Source: Ciona savignyi (taxonomy: Eukaryota > Chordata > Ascidiacea > Phlebobranchia > Cionidae). Taken from it: a stretch of DNA of 64,000 bases. A model generated the notes under the pieces. It saw only the letters and a list, made by a program, of their open reading frames with translations, was not told the DNA's origin and did no database searches. Shown here in pieces: positions 1 to 11,700 of this stretch. Location: the NCBI GenBank assembly GCA_000149265.1, contig CH003387.1, forward strand, positions 63,712 to 127,711, given 5' to 3'. Position 1 is the stretch's first letter; each line of letters starts with the position of its first letter. The position numbers were made by a program, and so were the translations under genes.

Positions 1-60
1 GTCTATGATGTAATAAGAGCCAACCATGATTTTACCAAAATACAATTTACATTTTAACAG

Positions 61-2896
61 TTGAAAATTTCAACGGACAAGTTGAAGAAACTTGTTTCAC
101 TTGGTCTAAATGAACAAATGGTTCTTGCGAAGTATGAGGATTATAAACAAAAGCATTCGGTGAGTTTGTTACTGTGGTGGGGGAGGTGTCCACATTGGAA
201 ATGTTTTATATGGTGGTGTCTTACCCTGTTTGTGTAGTATACTTACTAGTGTGTGTTTTGTAATACCAGATGTGTGATGTGTACTTGCTAATTCATTTTA
301 GATTGTTGCCGAACCAGCGATAGTTTATAAACATAAAATAACTGAGGCCAAGAAATTGTTCTGTATCTCTGGGCTTTCCGCCCATGATATAAATAAACCA
401 CACTGTAATAGCTCCAGCAACTAGGTTTTATGTAATAGCTGTGTCTCTCGATGACTGTGTAGGGTTTTTTAATGCCAAAGATTAAAAAATATACAAATGG
501 CAGGATCTTGAAACCACAAATGCGTTGTTAAAAGAAGAACTAGAGAAGTTGGAAAGCCGAGTTTCTGGGAGAAAGGAACCAAACTTAAACAACAACAACA
601 TTTTGTTGAAGGTAACATGAAAAATCACAGTCAGATAACTTTTTAATGTTGCATCAAATTTGTGGTGATTTATAACAAGAAAAGATTTGAAGCCAAAAGA
701 ATGTGACAGAAATAGGGACTGGCAAAAAATCTTAATATGTGAATAAAAATAGGTTGAAGTCATTTTTTAATAAAACCCAGGGCGACTATTTAAACTTTTA
801 AAACTGTTTACTACTGATCAAGGGTAATTTGTAAGTACATCCATCACATGGAGTGATCAAAGCAAAAAAATATCAAATTTCTTAAAGAATTTACACAAAG
901 ATCAAAACAATTTTTAGGGGGTTTCTATGATCCATGCAACAACACAAACGAAAGAAGAGATGCGAGCAACGTCTCCACCTTCCATGAGGATCAGAAGGTC
1001 CTCTCCAGCTCCCAGGGAGGCAGGAAGGTCCTCCTCTGTCCGGAGGACTTCTGGAGCAGGACTGGTAAAGAGGGAGACTCCGGCCAGGCACAAGCAGACC
1101 GTGACGATGACTCCACAGAAACCTGTGAGTTCTTGATATCACTTTGCCAGGGTGACACACTGCATCTCCTTAATACAATGTCAGTTCAGAATAATAGATT
1201 TAATATACTTGTGGCTACTTTTTGATACTTGTATTGTTTAATGGTGATTTTAAGATTTAAACAAACACTACCAATGTTGTTCAAGACCATAACGAGTCCC
1301 ATACACCCACTGACAAAACCACAAATTGCAAATTATTTTGATGATGTCACACATTTTGATGTCACACATTTTGATGATGTCACACAGGCTGGGTCATCAT
1401 CCCCACATGAGACTCCAAGTTCTAAGGGATCAATCGTGGTTCGTGTGAAAGACACCCCACCCCCGGTTTCTATGACAATCACCCATGACCCTGTGGCGGA
1501 AACAGCCCCCAATTTCAAGATTGTCCGAAACCCAGCGGGAACCCCCCGAATTGAAACCTCACAGGATGGAAAGAAGGGGATACAGATTCGAATGACACCA
1601 CCACGAAAATCAACCGGTGAGATTTATAGACGGACTGTTGTGCAAATCTGTGACCCTTTTATTTATTTTTTTCTTTTATTTACTTTTATTTAAGTGTTTT
1701 ATTTATTTATTTCTTATTAATGTTAAGAAAATACAATGGAAGCCATTGTGAGTGGAGATACAGAAAAAGGCAGAAAATGGTCTTTGTTTGGTCAAATTGC
1801 CAAAGCTATACAAACACATGTGTGTAAATTACTTCATTAACATTGAATCAAATACAACCCATTAAATACTAAATTGGTGTTCATGCAAAGAATGCTTCAA
1901 TGCAACCACATATTGACCACTAAATACATTCCAAGATAAAACGTCGATGTCACGCCCTCCAACCTCAGTCGCAAATCGAACCACCATGAAGAGCAAAGTA
2001 TCGGTCGTTCCAAGCCACACCAGGTCTGATAGCAAGTCCAGGAAATCATTGGTAAGCTCACTATGCATTTGAAATCTACATAGAAATTAACAACAACACA
2101 GCTGGCAAAAATAAGTTTCTCCAAATCGGCGTAGAATCTAGTGTTTTAATAAAATGACAATGAATTGTTGGTAATAATATTCAATAAAATAGAGTCAATT
2201 TGGGGCATTAATTTTAACTGAGAATGCACTAACTTTTAGTAAAATAAGAAAGGTGTAAAGAAAATTAATTTTTGTTATAAAATGTATGTACCGAAAATTG
2301 GGTGGATATTGTCCATGTTGGGATTTTTGATGTATATCCTTGGGAATGGGGAATTGCAGGAGCTGTATTATCAGGTTATTGGAGCTACTACAGTGTGTTG
2401 TATACAATTGAGATGTTTCCATTGTTAAATCCAACCCATTAAACCACTAGGTTAAGACGAAGTCTGTAAACGGCTTCCAAACACAAAACGGACTATGCAA
2501 TTGGCCAGTTTCAAACCATCAATTCTTCGACTAACCGTTGAATCGGTTTTTAACCAATGAATCATTTGGCCTTGATCCAGTGATTTTAACATATGAAGAT
2601 CAAAAACAATCTATATATATATCTTTCAATAGGAAGCCAAATGACATTCAACCATTAGTAACTTTAGTGCGACATTTCTCGAGATTATACAATAAAAAGT
2701 CAGCATGCTCAGACCTAGTTTAAAAATGATGTATGTCTATACTACTAATTTCTATTGGAATAAATATGCAGTAACGAAACACCCATCTTTTCAGGAGACG
2801 AGCCGCAGAGGGTCAATATCACCGACAAGAATCCCCAAGTTCCGTTCCACCCCACCTGCGACCCCCACTTTAACCCGCACAACTCGCACTAAATGA
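61..2896 (+). CDS. Coiled-coil, basic Ser/Pro-rich protein with SxIP-like C-terminus (3' part of gene)
   Basis: Six exons fit one reading frame: 61-159, 504-611, 918-1124, 1388-1616, 1936-2051 and 2795-2896 (TGA). All have AG/GT borders and matching phases, giving 286 residues. The upstream part lies beyond the left edge. The first two exons encode heptad-like helix (LEELEKL-type spacing, rich in K/E/L). The rest is low complexity, positively charged and rich in S, T, P and R, with several RRxS kinase-type sites and TP pairs. Near the C-terminus the residues TRIP sit among prolines and basic residues (SPTRIPKF), matching the [S/T]xIP signal that binds EB1-type microtubule plus-end proteins. 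I do not recognise the gene. A microtubule- or centrosome-associated role is inference from composition only. A tiny extra exon near 307-327 cannot be excluded. Confidence 0.72.
360..430 (+). repeat. Solitary SINE 3'-module fragment
   Basis: This intronic stretch (ggctttccgcccatgatata through ctgtaatagctccagcaact) matches one and a bit units of the 109-bp minisatellite at 10.9-11.5 kb. It also matches the body of the tRNA-derived SINEs elsewhere in the window. It is a decayed copy without a tRNA head. Confidence 0.6.
1337..1387 (+). repeat. Triple direct repeat directly against a 3' splice site
   Basis: Three head-to-tail copies of about 15-18 bp (ATTTTGATGATGTCACAC, with the middle copy shortened by three bases) run straight into the AG acceptor of the exon at 1388. 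The repeat replaces the usual polypyrimidine tract, and copy number could alter acceptor use. Confidence 0.7.
2285..2445 (-). repeat. Decayed SINE body fragment, reverse orientation
   Basis: Within the last intron of the first gene. The pieces gagctactacagtgtgttg, a gaaacgttcc-like box and acccattaaaccactaggtt follow the order seen in the reverse-strand SINE copies at 19.8 and 26.2 kb. Divergence is high and no tRNA head is visible. Confidence 0.5.
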
Positions 2897-5743
2897 ACTC
2901 GTTCAACCCACTTTAAATAATAATAACTTTTATAGCAAACCATGTGATAGAAATACTGATTTTTATAAATATTGAACACTTTAACCAATTTTTTAAACCA
3001 ACTTTAATTTAAAAATCTTTAAAATATTTATATTACATTTTCAGATTGCACAAACAATTTGCTGATTATTTACAAACAATACGACTTTATATTTTGGGGA
3101 ATTTTTAAGTTTCAGAGCACACGATTTTTTCAGAGACTTTCTGAATTCATAACAAAAAGGGAATTGACATTCAAGCCATAAAAGCTTTTAGACAATTACT
3201 TAGAAAAACTAAGCAAAACTTTTATATAATATTTAACTTTAACCTTTCAACATATAGTACAAATGTTTCTACAAATAATGCTGGCTGTACAAATCAGTGT
3301 AGAAAATATTATTTACTTGATTATTTCACTTCTGTTAAATGCTATTATGTTGCATGCGTTTAGTTCTTTCTTTATATTTTTACACAAAGCTTCCAAAATA
3401 AAAAGGGAAAAGATTCAAAATTATGAATTTTTTATTTAAATCCACGCATTGTATTAACTTGACTGAGGGCATGGGGTGTCGCACACCAAGCATAGATATA
3501 TGAATCAACTGAACAACGTGAACTGCATAATGTGGGGTCTACAGCTGAATAAGAGTATTATGACATCACAGTAGCTGGGACTGAAATAGGAAGCTGGTTT
3601 TAAACAAAATTTATCATTGGTGGCACAATATAATTAGATACAACTTAAAGGGTGTTTTTAATGAAGCTTTAAACCAGTCTTTATTCTTCTAATAGTGTGG
3701 ATAAGGACCAGGTTAAGAGCCAAAAAATAGAGCTTCCTAAGCAATCTACTTAATTACACAAATGCAATCATTACAAAAGTGAAGTGGTTAAAATATTAAA
3801 CACATTTTGGACAAATCCAAACTCCCAACAATTCACCCAATATTGTTATGTTCATATAATACTTTTTAATCAATTCCAATATTAGTGAGCAATTTCATGC
3901 ACAACACATTAAGCAAACTTCCACGTTTCACCAGCGGACAAAGCAGGAAGTGATGTAACAATAGCAGCAGAAGGAATAAACAAAGCTAAGCAGGGAGGTA
4001 TGATCAGTTCGATTTTTCATGTTTGTGTATTCGCTCCCCAGAAATTAAGCAAACAATGAATAAGATGTGAGAGATATTGTTGTGTGATACGTTTAAATAG
4101 GTTCAGCTGAATATATTATGCACTTCGTTTGAAAGCTAGAGGAGTGTAGAATGCTTACAGGAAGTTGTGACTAACAAATGCAAAAAAGGGATTTGAAAAC
4201 AAAACTGGATTCAGATAAGTTGAACAAAGTTAAGTGTTAGTTGAGATCAGTTGTTCAAAACTACATATAAATAGAATGTGTGGTATCATTGCCAAATAAC
4301 GTAAAATTTAAAAAAATTAATTTATTCCACTATACAGTAACACTTCAGATATAAAGGGAAAATTGAGCATAAAAGTTAACTGTACACCGATATTAATTCG
4401 CTATCCCATTAATTAAAATAATATGGTAAGGAGCAATATATAAAAAAAAATGCACTTAATATAACATAGGTTACTAAACAGAATGTCAGACAGTTGTAAA
4501 TAAGCCATTATTTGATCACATAAATAACAAAAGTATTAGGTCCAGAATGTAAAGTGACCTAAGTCTAATTGTAATTTACCCAACCTTGAAACATAAATAG
4601 ACAAATACAGAGAGCACTTACGATTTTACCAATAAAACGTACACAGCATACAGAGATAGTGTTGAAATCAATTTGATTTCATTGATTACTTTATTTACCT
4701 ATATATCGATCAATGAACAAACAATGTTTGTTTCATATAAAATTCTATTTAAGGACAGAAGTCAAATGGTTCACCTAAAACCCCATGAATCAAGTATTAG
4801 AAGTGAACAGACAACAATTACCAGTATATTAAGGATTTTTATAGTAATAATTAGTAAGAAATACATTTTTAAGGATTAACTGATTAAAAAGAAAATGTGT
4901 TAAGAAGCCAGGTTGCAACAGAACTTATTATCGCATCAATAGATTGGATTAAAGAAATTTGAATTGTGGTTTTAGATATGATATGTATAACACAAGCAAT
5001 CATCTGGTTACCTTTTCCTTACGCCCACCATCAGGTTACCAAAACTCTTGCAGTGTGCAAAATAGAGTGCTGTCGTTTTTGGTCTTTCACGGAATTCCAG
5101 CAAGGTCCTCTCAGTGCCTTGCCCAAGAACACAACCCACTGGGTAACAGCCACGTTTGATTACCAGTTTAACATTGTGGTATTATAAGCTGAACTGCCGG
5201 ACTACACAGCTTAGAAGCGAAGGTCTATTGAATACTGTGGTTCAACCCATACAAACGATCACGACTTCATATTATCCCCAGGAATACAATTAAGCGTACA
5301 TGGGCTGCATATAGTGGAGGTTAAAACAGTGGTGATTTTAGAAAAAACTCATCAATTGTGTCGTGTTGTGCCCATTGGTAAGTTAAGGTCTTATTCCAGT
5401 GGATACAATTTCAAGATCAAATTGTGGTAATACCATAGACTTTGTCAACCCAAACCCTGCTATTTGCCGACTTGTCAACCACACACAAATTATCTGGGTT
5501 TATGTGTTGGCTAATTGCTTTGCCACAGAACAACAACTTATGGGGCTGAATAGTGACCCACTAAGCAATGCAGTGTCTTATCCTATGTTTTTATCTGTGA
5601 ATAACCACCCCAAATTACCCCCTTGAGCACTTGGTCATGGTTTACTGTGTATGTTTACTGAATTTCTAACATCTGTACTTTTGTAATTTAACACAACAAT
5701 AAATCAACTGAACCCATTTCCTCACCCCTTCTTCTCCCTACAG
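2897..5743. other. Intergenic, AT-rich; 3' UTR and old SINE
   Basis: After the stop codon there is no supportable exon. AATAAA-type hexamers occur (for example about 3398), consistent with a 3' UTR several hundred bases long. A weathered reverse-strand SINE (about 4990-5165) is recognised by tcagtgccttgcccaag and related boxes. The short open frames here show no splice or codon evidence. Confidence 0.6.
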
Positions 5744-5753
5744 CTGAGAGAAG
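5730..5753 (+). promoter_or_regulatory. Splice acceptor 10 bases upstream of start codon (possible trans-splice site)
   Basis: A strong pyrimidine tract and CAG (ccttcttctccctacag) end at 5743. Ten bases later comes the start codon at 5754. Either a 5' UTR exon lies upstream or this is a spliced-leader addition site, as is common in tunicates. The sequence alone cannot separate the two. Confidence 0.5.
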
Positions 5754-8700
5754 ATGTCGGCAACCACCGGTGACGACATACGTCGAAGATCACGGACATA
5801 TACACCGGGCAATATAGACCACATCCAGTTACAGAAGCACAACACAAGTCACGCAATACATTACGAAAATTACAATCCAGATGTATTTAGAAATGATGCA
5901 TCGCACCAAAGGTTATAATGGAAATCTTTTACACTTTCTTACAAAACATAGCGAAATATGTTTAGATTACAATCAAATTATTTTTAGCCATACTTATGAG
6001 ACAATTGGTATAATACGGGTAATTGTTAGTTCCCACATTAGGGTTGCTGAAGCTATTACAGTGTATTCATTGTTTATTCATTATTTTAATAGTGAACCAT
6101 TTGAATCACGGTATTAGGGAAACATCCATCGATTTCCTTGCACATAAAGAAAACAGAGAGAGCGGTAAAAATCTAACCAAGCACCCGTCTGACAAGAATA
6201 CTTAGTCTTTTTTAACATACCAGGGGTAGGAAACCACTAGACAGAATCAACAAAATATTGCCAACCTTAAATCAAATTGGCTTGGTAGATCAAAGGTCGA
6301 ATTAAAATTACTTGGCAGACCGACCACCGCCACCTAAGTCAGTCAGATAACCAGTAACTAATGCACAGTTCAACAAATTATTAATAAAACATGTCGTTTA
6401 TAATCCAAATATGCAAATTTTGTGTCTCATTATTCACAACCCATCCTCACACAGCCGAATCGAACATGAAAATGTACCGGAGATACCACCAAAGCAAAAT
6501 AAAAGAATCATGAGTCTAAAAGTAAGTTAATTGTTGGTATGTTTATTTTGTGTTTGTGAACTGTTAATTGCCTAATTACATCTCAAATTTGGATTAAATA
6601 TAAAAAAAACAAATTAAGTTAAATTTAAATCCGCCATACACACATTACCCTTTTAAATGTCCATAAAATCTAAATTAGCAGGCAATATTACAACAAATTT
6701 ATTAATCAGTCTTTTGCAATTCCTTGGATTTATTTATTCTATTGCATCATATTTTATTGTAGCTTTAATTGTTTATAAAATTTACTAAACCTTTCTTAAC
6801 AACAGTTTTTTCTGTGAAAATTACTTTACCTCAATTTTAATGAATGAAGAAAATAATACAAAATATAAAACAAATAAAATCAATGGTACACTGAATCTTA
6901 TCATAATTTGAATTTAAAACAAAGAATGATCAAATAAAAAAATATATGGTAACACTAATAACAAAAGTTACATAACCTGACTAACGATACAGTACACACA
7001 TTACCATAATAATATAATATAAATATCATGGTTATATTAACAATACAAAATGTGGCCACACTACAATAGATCATTTTATCATTATTATAAAAAATCTTTT
7101 GTGTCTCATTTTTTAGTATTACTTCTTGAATTCAGACAGAATTTTTTTGGCCATGACATAAAACCCCTAAATATTTTCAGGAACGACATTTGCAAAAATC
7201 CTTCTCAGTTGGAACTAATCGATTAAATCATCCAGATGACCAAGATGAAGGTTTGGAAATTTTTAACATTTTATTCATATAATTTGAATTTAAAATCCAG
7301 TTTGTTTATTCTATACTCATTTGGGTAAAATATCCAAACGTTTCGATTAAGATGTAAATTTGTAGGGTGGTGAATAAGGGAGATAAAGCAAAAATGAATT
7401 ATGATAAATGTAATTTGATGTCAACAATCTAACTCTCATTCAATTCATTCTATTACATTTCATCTCATTCATTCAATTACATTTCATTACTGAATTGGGA
7501 TGACATGGCAATGGTTGCATTTTTTAACATTTTTCCTTCAGAGCTCTATATATCCCACGATGAAATCGAGACATTTCCTACAAACACTCAAAGACATGAG
7601 GAAAGTACGAAGCAAAAACACAGTCATCTTGGAAGAACTGACCACAGGATTACGATTCAACTGCACGAACGACAACCAAGATCTCCAGTGAGGCAAGCAA
7701 AACCAGACCTACCAGTATACGCAGGTATTTTGCATTTGATTATAAGAAGACAAAAATGAAAATTTAGCACATTAAACACACACAATGCAATGTACAAGAG
7801 ACAATACCTTCATTTAAATGATTTTAACTCAAAATCCATCACTCCAACTATATTTTAGAAACCAAACTAATTCGGAAAAGAAGAACCTAATTTTGACCAT
7901 ATTTTACATGTTTGTGCCTGGGGGTAGGACATTTAACAGATATTGTATCAAGCATTTATACAGTATCAAACATTTATAACATCGAATGAAAAACACAAAT
8001 CAAATTATTTGGACTCGAAACACTATTTTATTTGTTTATCTTTGATAGTGGGGTTTTTACCTTTGTCATATCGCATGTATTTATTGACTCGTATTACCTA
8101 GTATGTTTGTCATTTTTCCCGACTTTCAGAATTATTTATTTATTTCATGCTTTAACATTGTCACGAAGGAACAAACGAAATTTTACCGAGCTCAATTGAG
8201 GCATAATTTGTATATCCAGGTGTAAACAAGCAAAAAAAAGCAGGTTCTCCAAGAAAGGGCCATAGCCCGGAGATACAGGATGAAAGATTACATGATTACA
8301 TTAACTTCGAATTTCCACCAAAAACTACAGGTGAAGATTTTAACCTTTTTGTTACATTATTTTTGCTTTATAGGTCATTCTAGAAGTTAAAAAATACCAG
8401 ATACCATAAAGGTTGAATATAATATTTGTTTTTGCACAAGCAAGGCACATGCCTGACATAATTTTCATCCGACCAAGAACCAACACATTGTGTTTAAACA
8501 AGGGGTCGGCCACTTGCGGCTCTTTCAATCTTTTAATTATTCTTTTACTCTCATTAATTTCCCTGTTCCTGTAGCGAGCGCTTAATAAGTTTAATAACCA
8601 TGCATAAGTAAAACGAACAAAAGAACCCTTGCTTCTTTATCTCACACAGTGTTGTTTTCCTTTTACTGCGAAAATATTATTATTTTTACGGCTCCCAGTG

Positions 8701-11700
8701 ATATTTTGTTTTGCAGCTCCCAGTGATTTTCATTTTGTGAAATATCGGTTAAAATAACTTTTGAAGTAAAAAAAGGTTGCCGAGCCCTGGTTTAAACAAT
8801 GTAAAGTGGTACCGGTATCACGTCAGAACGTAATAGCTTAAACAGCACAGAGCACTGACTGCACATTTAGGTGACACATCGCCGGTTGTTCTACAAGAGC
8901 AACCGAATCATACGAGACCAACTGACTTGCTCCTACAACTAAAGAAAATTAGAAGCAGAGCGGCCAAGCTTTACAACAGAATTCAAGAGACTGAAAATAA
9001 TTCGACGGAACTAACAGAACTAAAGGCTTTTCTAGGGTATGCGAAATATTGTCTGCTAGTTGCATAAAAGGTCCATTAGTTATATTGCACAAAGATAGTA
9101 ATCAGCCATAAGGTTGTCAGATCAAAACCAGCTGCTAGCTGATCATTGCATCTTTGTATAACACACTTGGTGACTCTTTCCACAACTCAAACTCAAACTG
9201 TATCCAAATCTCCTTTGTATTTTAAACACTGCAATAGTAATATGCCTTTGGAATAATGGGATGCTATATTATAGGGGGTCCGTGTTAACACTCCATTTTT
9301 TGCTAACAGAGATAAACTTCAAAACTTTCATCTGAATCAGGTTGAACGAAGTCTCCACGGTGGACCATGTGTTAGAGAGTGTGCACGCCTCACTAGGAGC
9401 TGAAGCATTGTCCGGCAAAGTTGATGACAGGGATATTTACATTGTGGATTTCTGCAACTTCAAAGATAAATTGGATCTGCGAAAACACCTCATTGATATG
9501 TTTGCGAAGCCTGGTCCTCGTATGTGATTTGTGGATAGTTGTTAAACCGCATTGTGTTGGTTTTACACAGATAAAGGGACAGGGTTTCAAGTTCTAGATC
9601 TTCATTGTCAGTTTCCACACGAATAACTTAGCATCATGATACAAATGACACTTTTACACTGATGTATTCCTGAATAGTGTAGCAGGCAACGTCACGATGT
9701 AAATAGGGGTCGAAACAAGTATCAAACATTTTAAGATATCTCTGGAAACCCAACCTTTTGTTTGGATGAATTATGACGAACGTCTTAAAAATGCTGCTGG
9801 TAGCAAAATGATGAATGCAGTGCTACTTATTCTTTTGTGGATTGTTTTGAAAGATTGGACAGAATGACAATAATAAACACTTTTTCCAGCACTTGGACTC
9901 TCATTATTACCCACCACTAGATATAAACATGATGATGTCATCCATTGCAGCTTCCGTGTCATACCAAGACGTGGACGCCAAGATGAACTCAGTCATCACC
10001 GAATTCAGCTCATTGGTGGAAGAATTGAGGAATACAAGGAATGAAGCAATACAAAGCCCAGCCCATGCTCGGACAATTATGAAAGGTTTGTGTAGATGGT
10101 TGGGGCAGCTATCCCAGGGTATCAAAGAAGGCATTTGACTTTCCTCTTTTATCAAGAAAAATAGTAAAATATACTAAATAAGCAAATCACTTATTTTCTC
10201 TGTTAATTTTTTTAAAACCGAACCTTTTATAATGCTAAATAGTTGCAAAAAACTTGGAATATGTTTTTACATATTTTTGAAAGTGAAAGATGGCTAAACC
10301 AGTGTATTACTAGTGATAAATATTGCCATTGTATAATTGCCAGCTAAATTTTTCTATCCACAGAAACAACAAGGAGAAACGTGTGATTTCGGAAATGTAG
10401 TTACAGAGTCTTGTTGAACATATGTACATATTTCATATAAAACATCAATATTAACATGAAACGTTTTCCAACCGAATTTAAACTATTTCCAGGTTTCACA
10501 ACAGACTGCGAAGGATTGGTTCGCACCCTCGCAGACAACAAGTTATGGGTGAGATGGGGAACTCCCACATACTTACCCCCGCTGTCCCATCTATACATGC
10601 ACAAACACCCACCCAACTATGAGGTAACAATAGGCCGTGTTACATCACAAATGTGCAGAGAAAAACTAAAAACAGATTTGCTGAGGTTTTTGATAAGAAG
10701 TTTAAAAAAACAGGGAAAGCACCCACGCAAGGGATCTTATAGCTTCTCCCAAGAAAATACTAAAACTTGACAAATCAACATAGAAACAACACTTTTAAGT
10801 TCAAAGTAATATTACAATTGTTTTAACAAAATATATTGTTAAATATCAAAAATATGAATCAACACACTAAAATAGCTCCAGCCACTCGGCTGTGAACATA
10901 AGTTGTGGTATAATACCCGTGGTATGGCTTCCCACCCATTAGAATATATATATCAAATACCTTTCAACAGACTGTAATAGCTCCATCAACTGGACTGCAG
11001 ACACGAGATGTCTTACCACACCTGTGGATAAATCCTGGCTTCCCACCCAGAAGGATATAAATGAACCAACCATTCACACACTGTAATAGCTCCAGCAACT
11101 TGACTGTGGACATGAGGTGTCTTACGATACACGTGGATAAAGTCTGGCTTCCCACCCACGAGGATATAAATGAACCAACCATTCACACACTGTAATAGCT
11201 CCAGCAACTCGACTGTGAGCATGAGGTGTCTTACGATACCCATGAATAAAGCCTGGCTTCCCACCCACGAGGATATAAATAAACCAACCATTCACACACT
11301 GTAATAGCTCCAGCAACTCGACTGTGGGCATGAGGTTTCTTACGATACCCGTGGATAAAGCCTGGCTTCCCACCCACGAGGATATAAATGAACCAACCAT
11401 CCACACACTGTAATAGCTCCAGCAACTCGACTGTGGGCATGAGGTTTCTTACGATACCCGTGGATAAAGCCAGGCTTTCCACCCACGAGGATATAATTAA
11501 CCAACCATCCACACACTGTAATAGCTCCAGCAACTCGACTGTGGGCATGAGGTGTCTCCTCAGTTATAAAACCATCAACTCTCAATTCCGCAGACGCGCA
11601 AGGCGGTGACGATATCGTACATAGCGGAACGCAAGCGAATGGTGCCCCAACTGTTTGGACAAGTTCCCACAGTAGAATCATTATGTCCTCCCATCTATGG

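Noticed and set aside
9889-9920. Acceptor at 9889 for exon 8 of the 14-exon gene
   Set aside because: With the phase left by exon 7 it meets TGA at about 10042. The acceptor at 9920 keeps the frame open to the next donor.
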